Below, one piece after another: positions 1 to 9,085 of a stretch of DNA of 64,000 nt. Within the stretch, counting starts at the first letter, position 1. Each line of letters opens with the position of its first letter. The notes under the pieces were generated by a model. It did no database searches and had not been told where the DNA came from. It was given only the letters and a program-made list of their open reading frames with translations. This DNA comes from Mycolicibacterium sp. MU0053 (GTDB taxonomy: Bacteria > Actinomycetota > Actinomycetes > Mycobacteriales > Mycobacteriaceae), in the NCBI RefSeq assembly GCF_963378095.1, contig NZ_OY726397.1, forward strand, positions 310,001-374,000, in the 5' to 3' direction. Both the position numbers and the translations under genes were made by a program.

Positions 1-895
1 CGACGGCGCGTTCCACCGTCAGTGGGCACAGCGGAGGATGGGTGCGGTTCAGGATGAGGCCGGCCAGCGGCATCTTCTCCTGAGAGAGCCGGTCGACGAA
101 GAAGGCCGCTTCGCGCAGCGCGTCCGGCGCCGGCGCGGACACCACGACGAACTGCGTCCCGCGCCGCTTCAACAGCGCATAGGTGCGGTCCGCCTTTTCC
201 CGGAACCCGCCGAACGTCGAATCCAGCGACTGCACGAATGCCGAGGCGTCGGAGAGCATCTGCGAGCCCAGGACGGTCGACAACGCCCGCATCGCCAAGC
301 CGACGGCGCCGGTGACCAACTTGCCGATGCCGCGCCCCGGGGCCAGCAACAGCCGCCACAGTCGGCCGTCCATGAAGCTGCCGAGCCGCTTGGGTGCATC
401 CAGGAAATCCAGCGCGTTGCGCGACGGCGGGGTGTCCACCACGATCAGGTCCCAGCGATCCTGAGACAGCAGCTGTCCCAGCTTCTCCATCGCCATGTAC
501 TCCTGCGTGCCGGCCAACGACGTCGCCACCGTCTGATAGAACTGGTTGTCCAAAATCGCTTGCGCGCGTGCAGGATCCGAGTTCTCGATGACCATCTCGT
601 CGAAGGTGCGGCGCATGTCGAGCATCATCGCGTGCAGCTCACCGGTGACCTCTGGATCCAGCGGCACCCGCTGCGGGGTGTTGCCGAGGTCCTTGATTCC
701 CAACGCCTGGGCCAGCCGACGGGCCGGGTCGATGGTCAGCACCACCACGGTGCGGCCGTACTCCGCGGCCCGCAGCGCCATGGCCGCGGCCGTCGTGGTC
801 TTGCCGACCCCGCCGGCGCCGCAACACACCACGACGCGGTTGGAGGTGTCTTGCAGAATCGACGCCATATCGAGCGCCGGGGGTTTGGTGCTCAT
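1..895 (-). CDS. bagB: Get3/ArsA-like ATPase, second of a pair (BagB, Rv3680 type), 3' end outside window
   Basis: Anion-pump/Get3-type P-loop ATPase of the cytoplasm. The frame is open from the ATG at 895 down to the window edge, giving 298 codons without a stop, so the C-terminus is missing. The N-terminal P-loop reads GAGGVGKTT, in which the first lysine of the deviant Walker A motif is alanine. The switch region carries [15 protein letters not shown]. The start overlaps the stop of the upstream ATPase gene by one base (TGATG), so the two are translationally coupled. In M. tuberculosis the pair is known as BagA/BagB and has been linked to protection against glycerol toxicity. The role here is inferred from sequence and pairing. 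Confidence 0.9.
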   Translation of the reverse strand, partial: MSTKPPALDMASILQDTSNRVVVCCGAGGVGKTTTAAAMALRAAEYGRTVVVLTIDPARRLAQALGIKDLGNTPQRVPLDPEVTGELHAMMLDMRRTFDEMVIENSDPARAQAILDNQFYQTVATSLAGTQEYMAMEKLGQLLSQDRWDLIVVDTPPSRNALDFLDAPKRLGSFMDGRLWRLLLAPGRGIGKLVTGAVGLAMRALSTVLGSQMLSDASAFVQSLDSTFGGFREKADRTYALLKRRGTQFVVVSAPAPDALREAAFFVDRLSQEKMPLAGLILNRTHPPLCPLTVERAV

Positions 896-1914
896 CAGCG
901 GACTCCCTGGTGGGCAAGCGCATCGGCGAGTTCGTAGAGACTGCCGAGGTCGATGCCGTCGTTGATGGATGGCAGTTCCAGCCGGGGCACATGAATCTCG
1001 TCGAGCCGCTCGGCCGTTTCGGCCCGGGACGTCACCCGGGTGGCGTGTTGGATGGTCTCGGTGAGCAGACCCGCGAAATCGCTGTCGGGCATGGTGATTC
1101 CGATCCTGTCCAGATCCGCCCGGATCGCGTCGGCGTCGATGTCGCCCTCGGCGGCCTTGGCCAGATCGTCGGCCGGCAGGAAATTCGGGATGTTGCGGTT
1201 GACGATCACGGCGCCGATCGGCAGGCCGATCTCCTCGAGTTCCTCGATGGCCTCGACCGTCTCCTGGATGGGCAGCGACTCCAGCAGCGTCACCAGGTGG
1301 ATCGCGGTTTGATCGGACCGCAGGATGTTGACCACGCCCTCGGCCTGGGAGTGCACCGGTCCGCCCTTGGCCAGATCCGACACCGCGCGCGTGACGTCCA
1401 GGAACCGGGCGATCCGGCCGGTGGGGGGTGAATCGACGACGATCGCGTCATAGACCGGCTGCTTGTTGCGGTCGACGCGGATCACCGCCTCCTTGATCTT
1501 CCCGGTGAGCAGCACGTCGCGCAGGCCCGGTGCGATCGTGGTGGCGAACTCGACCGCCCCGATGCGTTTCATCGCCCGGCCGGCCAGACCCAGGTTGTAG
1601 AACATGTCGAGGTACTCCATGAACGCGGCCTCGATGTCGATGGCCAGCGCGTTGACCTGCCCACCCCGCTCGGCCGTGGCGATCTTGAGTTCCTCATAGG
1701 GCAGCGGCGGTACGTCGAAAAGCTGCGCAATCCCTTGCCGCTCTTCGACTTCCACCAACAGAACTTTGCGGCCACCGGCGGCCAGCGTCAGCGCCAGGGC
1801 GGCGGCCACCGTGGACTTGCCGGTACCCCCCTTGCCGGTGACGAAATGAAGTCGGGCCTTGGCCAAACGGGAGGGCCAGCCGACGGTTCGTCCGCCGCTC
1901 GGTGTGGTCGCCAT
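895..1914 (-). CDS. bagA: Get3/ArsA-like ATPase, first of a pair (BagA, Rv3679 type)
   Basis: A 339-residue soluble ATPase of the ArsA/Get3/MinD superclass. Near residue 25 it has a full deviant Walker [12 protein letters not shown], including the signature lysine that its partner lacks. A switch motif [17 protein letters not shown] lies in the middle of the protein. The length matches the mycobacterial family (about 340). Only this member of the pair keeps the canonical signature lysine, which suggests unequal catalytic roles in a complex; that is inference. The gene is divergent from the small DUF4177 gene at 1964, leaving about 50 bases for both promoters. Confidence 0.92.
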   Translation of the reverse strand: MATTPSGGRTVGWPSRLAKARLHFVTGKGGTGKSTVAAALALTLAAGGRKVLLVEVEERQGIAQLFDVPPLPYEELKIATAERGGQVNALAIDIEAAFMEYLDMFYNLGLAGRAMKRIGAVEFATTIAPGLRDVLLTGKIKEAVIRVDRNKQPVYDAIVVDSPPTGRIARFLDVTRAVSDLAKGGPVHSQAEGVVNILRSDQTAIHLVTLLESLPIQETVEAIEELEEIGLPIGAVIVNRNIPNFLPADDLAKAAEGDIDADAIRADLDRIGITMPDSDFAGLLTETIQHATRVTSRAETAERLDEIHVPRLELPSINDGIDLGSLYELADALAHQGVR

Positions 1915-1963
1915 GAACTGATGCTAACGAACGCCTTGAGCCGACCGACTAAGCTCTTCACGT

Positions 1964-2125
1964 ATGAGTCAACCCACCACCTGGGAGTACGCCACCGTGC
2001 CGCTGCTCACCCACGCCACCAAGCAGATCCTCGATCAATGGGGCGCAGATGGATGGGAGTTGGTTTCGGTCTTGCAGGGGCCCACGGGCGAACAGCACGT
2101 GGCGTACCTGAAACGACCCAAGTGA
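1964..2125 (+). CDS. small DUF4177-like protein (Rv3678A type), 53 aa
   Basis: A 53-residue protein starting MSQPTTWEYATVPLLTH and ending EQHVAYLKRPK. The WEYATVPL start and the GWELVSVLQ segment are typical of the DUF4177 family of short beta-rich proteins of unknown function. The stop overlaps the GTG start of the following RidA gene (GTGA), so the two are coupled. The function is not known. Its place between the BagA and RidA genes is conserved in mycobacteria. Confidence 0.85.
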   Translation: MSQPTTWEYATVPLLTHATKQILDQWGADGWELVSVLQGPTGEQHVAYLKRPK

Positions 2126-2577
2126 GCGCTACCGCGCGCCTGGCCGAGCTGGGGCTGACCCTGCCCGCCGTCGTCACTCCGCTGGCGGCCTACGTGCCGG
2201 CCGTGCGGACCGGTGACCTGGTCTACACCTCCGGACAGCTGCCGATCGCCGACGGCGAGCTCAAGGGCCGCGGCAAGGTCGGCGATGCCGTCAGCCCCGA
2301 GGACGGCCGGGAGCTGGCCCGGCTGTGCGCGCTGAACGCGCTGGCCGCGGTCGACGCGCTGGTTGGCCTCGACAACGTCGCCAGGATCGTCAAGGTCGTC
2401 GGATTCGTGGCCTCGGCCCCGGGATTCAACGGTCAACCCGAGGTCGTCAACGGCGCCTCGGAATTGCTCGGCGAGGTGTTCGGCGCGGCCGGCACCCATG
2501 CGCGCTCGGCCGTAGGCGTCGCCGAACTGCCGCGGGACGCCCCGGTCGAGGTCGAACTCATCGTCGAGGTGAACTGA
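2122..2577 (+). CDS. RidA/YjgF/YER057c-UK114 family protein, 151 aa
   Basis: Reactive-intermediate deaminase family. The start is the GTG at 2122 that overlaps the upstream stop. The frame is open further upstream to 1735, but that stretch lies across the bagA start and the DUF4177 gene and has no matching family sequence. The family features are LVYTSGQLP near the N-terminus and a C-terminal PVEVELIVEVN strand. The length fits the longer Rv3678c subgroup, in which the catalytic arginine of true RidA enzymes is often not conserved. Deamination of enamine/imine intermediates is therefore only the family's general activity. The next gene, a metallo-beta-lactamase-fold protein, follows within about 40 bases. 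Confidence 0.9.
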   Translation: MSATARLAELGLTLPAVVTPLAAYVPAVRTGDLVYTSGQLPIADGELKGRGKVGDAVSPEDGRELARLCALNALAAVDALVGLDNVARIVKVVGFVASAPGFNGQPEVVNGASELLGEVFGAAGTHARSAVGVAELPRDAPVEVELIVEVN

Positions 2578-2614
2578 GCTGAGCGACGCGGGCCGGGCAT
2601 CCGAGGCGGGGAAG

Positions 2615-3388
2615 GTGATCAGCCACCCCGCCTACGGGCTGCTGCGGCCCGTCACCGCCACCGCGTCGGTGTTGCTGTGCGACAACCCCGGCATCATGAC
2701 CCTCGACGGCACCAACACCTGGGTGCTGCGCGGGCGCGGGTCCGACGAACTCGTGGTCGTCGACCCCGGTCCCGACGACGACGCGCACCTGGAGCGGGTG
2801 GCCGACCTCGGCAAGATCTCGTTGATCCTGATCAGTCACCGCCATGGCGACCACACCGACGGCATCGACCAACTCGTCGACCGCACCGGTGCGGTGGTCC
2901 GATCGGTGGGTAGTGGCTTCCAGCGCGGCCTGGGCGGACCGCTGGTCGACGGCGAGGTCATCGACGCCGCGGGGCTGGCGATCACCGTCATGGCCACTCC
3001 GGGCCACACCGCGGACTCGGTGTGCTTCCTGGTCGACGACGCGGTCCTGACCGCCGACACGGTGCTGGGCCGCGGGACCGCCGTCATCGACAAGGAGGAC
3101 GGCAGCCTGCGGGACTACCTCGACTCGCTGCGCCGGCTCCGGGGTCTCGGTTCGCGACGTGTGCTGCCGGGACACGGCCCGGACCTCGGCGACCTGCACG
3201 ACATCAGCGAGATGTACCTGGCGCACCGCGAGCAGCGGTTGGATCAGGTCCGGGCAGCGCTGCGCGAGCTCGGGGACGATGCCACCGCGCGGCAGATCGT
3301 CGAGCACGTCTACACCGACGTCGACGAGAAGCTGTGGGAGGCCGCCGAGTCGTCGGTGCAGGCCCAACTCGACTATCTCCGGCAGTGA
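2615..3388 (+). CDS. metallo-beta-lactamase-fold hydrolase (Rv3677c, LACTB2-like)
   Basis: A 257-residue zinc hydrolase. The metal motif is SHRHGDHTDG (HxHxDH), followed by GHTADS and the downstream metal-site histidine in LPGHGPDLG. The N-terminal segment LDGTNTWVLRG with VVDPGPDDD is typical of the LACTB2-like branch. The C-terminal 50 or so residues resemble the winged-helix tail of that branch. The start is the GTG at 2615; the only candidate further upstream is a CTG at 2579. Substrate unknown; some relatives act as RNases. It lies in the same operon as the RidA-type gene and converges on crp. Confidence 0.9.
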   Translation: MISHPAYGLLRPVTATASVLLCDNPGIMTLDGTNTWVLRGRGSDELVVVDPGPDDDAHLERVADLGKISLILISHRHGDHTDGIDQLVDRTGAVVRSVGSGFQRGLGGPLVDGEVIDAAGLAITVMATPGHTADSVCFLVDDAVLTADTVLGRGTAVIDKEDGSLRDYLDSLRRLRGLGSRRVLPGHGPDLGDLHDISEMYLAHREQRLDQVRAALRELGDDATARQIVEHVYTDVDEKLWEAAESSVQAQLDYLRQ

Positions 3389-3435
3389 TTTCGGTGCGCC
3401 TGGCGGCGCTGGGCGCCTCCGAACGCACCGAAATC
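3387..3435. terminator. bidirectional hairpin between convergent genes
   Basis: A perfect 12-base inverted repeat, GATTTCGGTGCG at 3387-3398 and CGCACCGAAATC at 3424-3435, encloses a GC-rich 25-base loop that can itself pair. The left arm starts within the stop codon of the beta-lactamase-fold gene, and the right arm ends 5 bases before the crp stop. The A/T-containing arm ends give each strand a short T-containing tail. The likely role is termination of both convergent transcripts. Confidence 0.55.
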
Positions 3436-3440
3436 GCTGG

Positions 3441-4115
3441 CTAGCGGGCCCGGCGGGCCAGCCGTTCGCTGTCGCTGATCAGCACGCTCTTGCCCTCGAG
3501 GCGGATCCATCCACGGTGGGCGAAGTCGGCCAGCGCCTTGTTCACCGTCTCGCGGGAGGCGCCGACGAGCTGCGCGATCTCCTCCTGAGTCAGGTCGTGC
3601 GTGACGCGCAGCGCCCCGCCTTCCTGGGTGCCGAAGCGCTGGGCCAGCTGCAGCAACTGCTTGGCGACCCGGCCCGGAACGTCGGTGAAGATCAGGTCGG
3701 CGAGGTTGTTGTTGGTCCGGCGGAGCCGCCGTGCCAACACCCGCAACAACTGGTCGGCGATCTCGGGGCGGTCCTTGATCCACGCCTTGAGCGCGTCACG
3801 GTCCATCGAGACCGCACGCACCTCGGTGATGGTGGTCGCGCTCGAGGTCCGCGGACCCGGGTCGAAGATCGACAGCTCGCCGAACATGTCGGACGGGCCC
3901 ATGATCGTCAGCAGGTTCTCCCGGCCGTCCGGGGACCGCCGACCGATCTTCACTTTGCCCGAAATAATGATGTACAGGCGGTCACCGGGTTCGCCCTCAG
4001 CGAACACCGTGTGCCCACGCGGGAAGTCGACCGGCTGTAGCTGCTTGGTGAGTGCAGATACGGCACTGGGTTCGACTCCCTGGAAGATTCCGGCCCTGGC
4101 CAGGATCTCGTCCAC
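3441..4115 (-). CDS. crp: cAMP receptor protein (Crp/GlxR, Rv3676 type)
   Basis: A 224-residue global regulator. The N-terminal cyclic-nucleotide domain has the phosphate-binding cassette [18 protein letters not shown] (about residues 78-95), with the conserved Glu and Arg. The C-terminal helix-turn-helix [20 protein letters not shown] binds the GTGA-N6-TCAC type of site. The protein starts [14 protein letters not shown], as the mycobacterial protein does, and the length is the usual 224. A clear ribosome site, AGAGGGG, precedes the ATG. Two candidate target sites occur in this window, in front of acs and in the Ms1 promoter. Confidence 0.97.
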   Translation of the reverse strand: MDEILARAGIFQGVEPSAVSALTKQLQPVDFPRGHTVFAEGEPGDRLYIIISGKVKIGRRSPDGRENLLTIMGPSDMFGELSIFDPGPRTSSATTITEVRAVSMDRDALKAWIKDRPEIADQLLRVLARRLRRTNNNLADLIFTDVPGRVAKQLLQLAQRFGTQEGGALRVTHDLTQEEIAQLVGASRETVNKALADFAHRGWIRLEGKSVLISDSERLARRAR

Positions 4116-4216
4116 GTTGCCCCTCTTAATTCTTTAATGGTCTGATGCGCGCTGACCAGCCTCTATACGGTTAGCGTGATTAGTCTAGAGGTAGACCCAT
4201 CCGCGACAGGCCAACG
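4116..4216 (-). promoter_or_regulatory. crp leader and candidate promoter
   Basis: On the minus strand a TATAGA hexamer (4162-4167) lies about 50 bases upstream of the crp ATG and is the best -10 candidate. No good -35 stands at 17 bases. The leader carries the ribosome site AGAGGGG just before the start. No perfect Crp half-site pair was seen here. Confidence 0.35.
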
Positions 4217-4558
4217 CTACACACGATTGACGTGGCGAGTCGGCTGAAATTGCGGATTCGGATTGAGCGTTTGGCAGATTCGGGTCGGCAAATCAGGCTC
4301 GTCGTCGAGATTGATCGGCAGGATCGGCGATGGCGCCGAAACCCGGACGCGCGTCCGGTCGGTGCGGGCCCGCGCGCTGTCGGAGGCGACCCGATCGATC
4401 AATGCCGCCAGGGCGTCGTCGTCGGCCGTCGGCTCGTCGATCGCCGTTTCGAGTCGCTCCAGCCCGAACGTTGCCATCATGAGCAACGCGGGAATGGAAA
4501 CTGCCAACAACCAGGCCACACGACGAAGTAAACACGGACAAGGTCTCAGCGGGATCAC
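4217..4558 (-). CDS. small single-pass membrane protein (Rv3675 type), 113 aa
   Basis: A 113-residue protein with one hydrophobic segment near residues 13-31 ([19 protein letters not shown]), followed by an acidic then polar tail ([17 protein letters not shown]). This is the size and place of the small membrane protein next to crp in M. tuberculosis. No catalytic motif is visible and the function is unknown. It is read in the same direction as crp from about 100 bases upstream and could share its control. The start codon is uncertain. Confidence 0.6.
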   Translation of the reverse strand: MIPLRPCPCLLRRVAWLLAVSIPALLMMATFGLERLETAIDEPTADDDALAALIDRVASDSARARTDRTRVRVSAPSPILPINLDDEPDLPTRICQTLNPNPQFQPTRHVNRV

Positions 4559-4592
4559 GAATTGCCATCCGCTACGCGGCTACCCTGTGGGG

Positions 4593-5348
4593 GTGGCGGG
4601 CAAGCGGAAACGAAACCGTAATTGGGATGAGGAAACTCAGTTGGGGCTGGTTCGTCGTGCCCGCCGGATGAACCGGACGTTGGCGACGGCGTTCCCCAAC
4701 GTCTACTGCGAATTGGACTTCACCAACCCGCTGGAACTCACCGTGGCGACCATCCTGTCGGCGCAGAGCACCGACAAGCGGGTCAATCTCACCACCCCGG
4801 CGCTGTTCGTCAAGTACCGCACCGCGGCCGACTACGCCCACGCCGACCGCACGGAACTCGAGGAACTGATCCGGCCCACCGGGTTCTACCGCAACAAGAC
4901 CACGGCGCTGATCGGCCTGGGTCAGGCGCTGGTCGAACGCTTCGACGGCAAGGTCCCGGCCACGCTGGAGGAACTGGTGACGTTGCCCGGCATCGGCCGC
5001 AAGACCGCCAACGTGGTGCTCGGCAACGCCTTCGACATCCCGGGCATCACGGTCGACACGCACTTCGGCCGTCTGGTCCGGCGCTGGCGCTGGACCGACG
5101 AGGAGGACCCGGTCAAGGTCGAGAAGGTCGTCGGCGACCTGATCGAACGCAAGGAGTGGACGCTGCTGAGCCACCGGGTGATCTTCCACGGCCGCCGGGT
5201 CTGCCATGCCCGACGGCCCGCCTGCGGGGTGTGCGTGCTCGCCGACGACTGCCCGTCGTTCGGTCTCGGCCCCACCGAACCGCTGCTGGCGGCTCCGCTG
5301 GTGCGGGGCCCGGAAACCGAACATCTGCTGGCGTTGGCGGGACTATAG
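4593..5348 (+). CDS. nth: endonuclease III, base-excision DNA glycosylase/AP lyase
   Basis: A 251-residue enzyme that removes oxidised pyrimidines and nicks abasic sites. The helix-hairpin-helix [14 protein letters not shown] carries the catalytic lysine, and TVDTHFGRL holds the catalytic aspartate. The 4Fe-4S cluster ligands C-x6-C-x2-C-x5-C lie in [17 protein letters not shown] near the C-terminus. The start is the GTG at 4593 (product begins [10 protein letters not shown]); the frame is open 330 bases further upstream over the antisense small membrane gene, which is not credible coding sequence. The membrane thioredoxin gene begins 8 bases after the stop. Confidence 0.95.
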   Translation: MAGKRKRNRNWDEETQLGLVRRARRMNRTLATAFPNVYCELDFTNPLELTVATILSAQSTDKRVNLTTPALFVKYRTAADYAHADRTELEELIRPTGFYRNKTTALIGLGQALVERFDGKVPATLEELVTLPGIGRKTANVVLGNAFDIPGITVDTHFGRLVRRWRWTDEEDPVKVEKVVGDLIERKEWTLLSHRVIFHGRRVCHARRPACGVCVLADDCPSFGLGPTEPLLAAPLVRGPETEHLLALAGL

Positions 5349-5356
5349 CCGCGCGG

Positions 5357-6010
5357 ATGACCAGATCAGCGAAATGGACGCTGGTGATCGCGGCGGCCAT
5401 CGCCGTGGTCCTCGGCGGCTTCGTCGTCGAACTGCGCGGTGCCGGCCCCGACGAACCCGCGGCGCAGCAGTCCGGCGGCGCGCTCGACGACACCGCGCGG
5501 GACCGTCGCGCCGCCGACACCGCCGAGGCGCTCGCCGGTCCGCGCCGGCTGGCCGATCTGCGGCCGTGCCCGACCGGCGGCGACGCGCCCGGTCCCGAGG
5601 CGCTGCGCTCGGTGGTCCTCGAATGCGCGTCGGACGGCGTCCCGGTCGACGTGGCGCGCGCGGTCGCCGGCCGGCCGGCCGTGCTCAACCTGTGGGCCTA
5701 TTGGTGCGGACCGTGTACTGACGAACTGCCGGCAATGCAGGAGTATCAGCGTCGGGTCGGCCCGGACGTGACGGTGCTGACCGTGCATCAGGACGCCAAC
5801 GAGGAGGCCGCTCTGTTGCGGCTCGCCGACCTGGGCGTGCGGCTGCCGACCCTGCAGGACGGCCGGCGCCGGGTGGCCTCGGCGCTGCGGGTGCCGAACG
5901 TGATGCCAGCGACGGTTGTGCTGCGTGCGGACGGTAGCGTGGCCAAAATCCTGCCGCGGGCATTCGCCGACGCCGACGAGATCGAGGTGGCGGTGGGTGA
6001 CCTGCGATGA
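5357..6010 (+). CDS. membrane-anchored TlpA/ResA-like thioredoxin (Rv3673c type)
   Basis: A 217-residue extracytoplasmic thiol-disulfide protein. An N-terminal uncleaved anchor (about residues 8-24, LVIAAAIAVVLGGFVV) is followed by a low-complexity linker and a thioredoxin fold with the active site YWCGPCTDELPAMQEYQRR. A second cysteine pair (PCPTGG and LECASDG) precedes the active site. The start is the ATG at 5357. It is read with nth, NUDIX and marP, a conserved mycobacterial cluster. The likely role is thiol redox control outside the membrane; the partner is unknown. Confidence 0.9.
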   Translation: MTRSAKWTLVIAAAIAVVLGGFVVELRGAGPDEPAAQQSGGALDDTARDRRAADTAEALAGPRRLADLRPCPTGGDAPGPEALRSVVLECASDGVPVDVARAVAGRPAVLNLWAYWCGPCTDELPAMQEYQRRVGPDVTVLTVHQDANEEAALLRLADLGVRLPTLQDGRRRVASALRVPNVMPATVVLRADGSVAKILPRAFADADEIEVAVGDLR

Positions 6011-6023
6011 GAGGGGAGCCGTA

Positions 6024-6785
6024 GTGAGCGCAGCGGTACCGCTCACGCCGGAGGCGGGCCCCCCGTGGTTACGGCCCCTGCTCGACAATGTCGATGAACT
6101 CCGCGGGATCTACCGCCGCCACGTTCCCCCCGAGATCCTGGCCACGATCAGCGACGCCAATACGCACGCCGCGGCGACCGGGACCCGACGGGATGCCGCG
6201 GTGCTCGTGTTGTTTTCCGGGCCGCAGCACGCCGCCGCCGACGGCCTGCCCGACGAGGCGCGGTTGTTGGTGACGGTGCGCGCCTCCACCCTGCGGCATC
6301 ACGCCGGTCAGGCCGCGTTCCCCGGTGGCGCCAGCGATCCCGGCGACGCCGGCCCCGTGGGCACCGCGCTGCGGGAAGCGTGGGAGGAGACCGGCATCGA
6401 GACCTCCCGGCTGCAACCGCTGGTGACGCTCGAGCGGATGTTCATCCCGCCGTCGAACTTTCATGTCGTCCCCGTGCTGGCCTACTCGCCGGATCCGGGT
6501 CCGGTCACTGTGGTCGACGAGGCCGAGACCGCCCTGGTGACGCACGTGCCGGTGCGGGCGTTCGTCAACCCGGAGAATCGGCTGACGGTCTACCGGGCCG
6601 AGCGCGGTCGCCGCTACGCCGGCCCGGCGTTTCTGCTCAATCAGATGCTGGTGTGGGGCTTCACCGGGCAGGTGATCTCGGCAATGCTCGATGTTGCCGG
6701 CTGGGCTCAGCGGTGGAACAGCGACAATGTCGTGGAACTGGATGAGGCGATGGCCATGGTGCCGACGACGGGTGGGGGATTATGA
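6024..6785 (+). CDS. NUDIX hydrolase, CoA diphosphatase-like (Rv3672c type)
   Basis: A 253-residue NUDIX protein starting at the GTG at 6024. The NUDIX helix reads TALREAWEETGI after FPGGASDPGD. The aspartate and the one-residue-longer spacing before RE match the CoA-pyrophosphatase (UPF0035) subgroup rather than MutT. The family hydrolyses CoA and acyl-CoA to phosphopantetheine and 3',5'-ADP. The C-terminal 100 residues (VYRAERGRRYAGPAFLLNQM) are usual for this branch. Its stop overlaps the marP start by four bases (ATGA). Confidence 0.9.
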   Translation: MSAAVPLTPEAGPPWLRPLLDNVDELRGIYRRHVPPEILATISDANTHAAATGTRRDAAVLVLFSGPQHAAADGLPDEARLLVTVRASTLRHHAGQAAFPGGASDPGDAGPVGTALREAWEETGIETSRLQPLVTLERMFIPPSNFHVVPVLAYSPDPGPVTVVDEAETALVTHVPVRAFVNPENRLTVYRAERGRRYAGPAFLLNQMLVWGFTGQVISAMLDVAGWAQRWNSDNVVELDEAMAMVPTTGGGL

Positions 6786-7969
6786 GTTCGTCGCAGTGGC
6801 TGGACATCGCAATCGTGGCGATCGCGTTCGTGGCGGCCGTGTCCGGATGGCGTTCCGGCGCGCTGGGTTCGCTGATGTCGTTCGTCGGGGTGGTGCTCGG
6901 CGCGGTCGCGGGCGTGCTGCTCTCGCCGCACCTGGTGGACCGCATCGATGGGGCGCGCACCAAGCTGTTCGTGGCGCTGTTCTTGATCCTGGCCCTGGTG
7001 GTGATCGGCGAGATCGCCGGCGTCGTGCTCGGCCGCGCGGTGCGCAGCGCGATCCGAAGTCCCGGACTGCGTTTCGTCGATTCCATCATCGGGGTGTGCA
7101 CGCAGGTACTGGTGGTGCTGATCGCCGCGTGGATGCTGGCCACGCCGCTGACCTCCTCCGATCAGCCGAATCTCGCTGCCGCCGTGAAGGGTTCGAAGGT
7201 GGTCAGCGAGGTCGACGGGTACGCCCCGGAGTGGCTGCGGGCGGTGCCCAAACGCCTGTCCGCGCTGCTGGACACCTCCGGCCTGCCCGATGTGCTGCAG
7301 CCGTTCGGCCGGACGCCGATCGTCGCGGTGGACCCCCCGGATGCGACGTTGGCGAACTCCACCGTGGTGGAGGCGGTGCGGCCGAGCGTGGTGAAGATCC
7401 GCGGGGTGGCACCGGGTTGCCAGAAGGTGCTGGAGGGCACGGGATTTGTCGTCGCCCCCAACCGGGTGATGTCCAACGCGCACGTGGTCGCCGGATCGGA
7501 CAGCGTCACGGTCGAATCCGACGGGCAGACCTACGAGGCCACCGTGGTCTCCTACGACCCGAACGCCGACATCTCGGTCCTGCAGGTGCCCGATCTACCG
7601 GCCCAGGCGCTGCCGTTCGCCGAAGAGCCCGCCATCAGCGGGACCGACGTGTTGGTGGTCGGCTACCCCGGCGGCGGCGAGTTCGCCGCGACCCCGGCGC
7701 GCATCCGCGAGATCATCGAACTCAACGGCCCCGACATCTACCGGACCACCACCGTCATGCGCGAGGTGTACACGATCAGAGGGACCGTGCGGCAGGGTAA
7801 TTCGGGTGGTCCGCTGATCAACCGCAGCGGTCAGGTGCTCGGGGTGATCTTCGGCGCGGCGGTCGACGACACCGATACCGGCTTCGTGCTCACCGCCAAC
7901 GAGGTCTCCGCGCAGTTCGCCAAGGTCGGCAACACCGAACGGGCGCCGACGGGTTCCTGCGTTACCTAG
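6782..7969 (+). CDS. marP: membrane serine protease MarP (Rv3671c type)
   Basis: A 395-residue protein. Four transmembrane helices fill roughly residues 1-140 (a CvpA-like region) and anchor a chymotrypsin-fold domain outside the membrane. The triad is visible: His in SNAHVVAG, Asp in NADISVLQ and Ser in RQGNSGGPL. Two cysteines (PGCQKV and TGSCVT) match the disulfide that controls the M. tuberculosis enzyme. MarP is known there for survival in acid. The start overlaps the NUDIX stop, so it is translated as part of the nth-to-marP operon. Confidence 0.95.
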   Translation: MSSSQWLDIAIVAIAFVAAVSGWRSGALGSLMSFVGVVLGAVAGVLLSPHLVDRIDGARTKLFVALFLILALVVIGEIAGVVLGRAVRSAIRSPGLRFVDSIIGVCTQVLVVLIAAWMLATPLTSSDQPNLAAAVKGSKVVSEVDGYAPEWLRAVPKRLSALLDTSGLPDVLQPFGRTPIVAVDPPDATLANSTVVEAVRPSVVKIRGVAPGCQKVLEGTGFVVAPNRVMSNAHVVAGSDSVTVESDGQTYEATVVSYDPNADISVLQVPDLPAQALPFAEEPAISGTDVLVVGYPGGGEFAATPARIREIIELNGPDIYRTTTVMREVYTIRGTVRQGNSGGPLINRSGQVLGVIFGAAVDDTDTGFVLTANEVSAQFAKVGNTERAPTGSCVT

Positions 7970-7983
7970 CTCGCCGGGCTATG

Positions 7984-8035
7984 CTCCTCCGCGGTTCGCT
8001 ACGCAAGCTCCGCGAACCGCTGCGTCATCCGACGG
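7984..8035. repeat. palindromic 52-base direct repeat, copy 1
   Basis: The first of two identical 52-base units (the second begins 67 bases later). Each unit contains the inverted repeat GCGGTTCGC / GCGAACCGC around a 12-base spacer, so each folds into a stem-loop. It lies between the convergent marP and Ntn-hydrolase genes. It may act as a terminator, or it may be a copy of a dispersed palindromic element. Confidence 0.85.
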
Positions 8036-8050
8036 GACCCGATGGTCGGA

Positions 8051-8102
8051 CTCCTCCGCGGTTCGCTACGCAAGCTCCGCGAACCGCTGCGTCATCCGAC
8101 GG
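8051..8102. repeat. palindromic 52-base direct repeat, copy 2
   Basis: Identical in all 52 bases to the copy at 7984. The last 11 bases run into the 3' end of the Ntn-hydrolase gene and supply its stop codon and last codons, so the element has been taken into the end of that coding region. Confidence 0.85.
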
Positions 8103-9075
8103 CGAGGAACGGGAACGGATCGGCCGCCCGGAACTGGCCGCTGGCATCTCCGGCGTAGACCGTTTTCTCGCCTTCGCCGAGTTCGAGCTTCAGCGTCGGG
8201 GCGCCCGCGCTGAAGTCGAGTTTGTCCAGGTTGACCCAGAAGGTGTTGGGCGCCAACGCCGATTCGAAGAAGTAGCGGCGGTCCTTGTGGTCAACCGCGG
8301 TGCGCCAGCGCGTCGAGGAGATGTTCGGCTCGTCGGCGGTGGTGATGCCGTAGGGGACCGAGGCGTTGCGAATGACGCTGAGCACCGCGGCCACCGAGAC
8401 CTGACGATCATCGGTCTTGGGAATGGCGTTGACGTAGAACGACGCCCGCACAAAACGGTCGGCGGCGCGATTGGTGCCGGGCAACATCACGACGCCGCCG
8501 ATCTGGTGCCAGTACTCGTTGATGGCCAACTGCTTGTCGAAGGTCGGCGAGTTGGTCATCACCTGATAGTCGCGCCCGTGGTGGATGACCTGCGCACCGT
8601 CGATGTACTCGATGATGGCGCTGTCGCCGGTGGGATCCGACATCGACAGGTGCAGCGTGGCCAGCCGGCCCTCGCCGGGCACCTCGGCGGTCACCACCCG
8701 GATCGGGTTGGCGGACAACGCCGTTACCGCCTCGGCGACGGTCGCGAAGTTGTCCAGCACGTACTGGCCCCACAGCGCCAGCGAGATGCCGGGCCGGTCG
8801 TCGACGCTCTGGGCGTACTCGGACTCGGCCAACCACAGCAGGTTCATCGCCAGCCCGGCCTCGTTGAGACCGTCGGTGGTGCAGATGTCATAACCGGTCG
8901 CGACGACGCTGCCGTACTTCGAGGTCCATGTCGCCGAGCCGGCGCCGGCCAGGCCGGTGCGCTCGACTCCGCGCGGCAACGACCACAGGTTGGTGCCGAT
9001 TTCGGCCTTCCAGTCCATCGAACGACCCGTGATGATGCGATCGCCACTGCCCAGGTATACGACGCGGGTGCACAT
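8092..9075 (-). CDS. choloylglycine hydrolase/penicillin V acylase family Ntn hydrolase
   Basis: A 327-residue N-terminal-nucleophile amidase. Met1 is followed directly by Cys2, the nucleophile after Met removal. Further family residues are visible: Arg/Asp in TGRSMDW (about 18-22), Asn in MTNSPTF (about 175) and Arg in GTNRAADRF (about 220). The family hydrolyses amide bonds of bile salts, penicillin V or acyl-homoserine lactones; the substrate here cannot be read from sequence. No signal peptide is present, so it should be cytoplasmic. The 3' end overlaps a palindromic repeat. Confidence 0.92.
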   Translation of the reverse strand: MCTRVVYLGSGDRIITGRSMDWKAEIGTNLWSLPRGVERTGLAGAGSATWTSKYGSVVATGYDICTTDGLNEAGLAMNLLWLAESEYAQSVDDRPGISLALWGQYVLDNFATVAEAVTALSANPIRVVTAEVPGEGRLATLHLSMSDPTGDSAIIEYIDGAQVIHHGRDYQVMTNSPTFDKQLAINEYWHQIGGVVMLPGTNRAADRFVRASFYVNAIPKTDDRQVSVAAVLSVIRNASVPYGITTADEPNISSTRWRTAVDHKDRRYFFESALAPNTFWVNLDKLDFSAGAPTLKLELGEGEKTVYAGDASGQFRAADPFPFLAVG

Positions 9076-9085
9076 GGGCTAGAGG

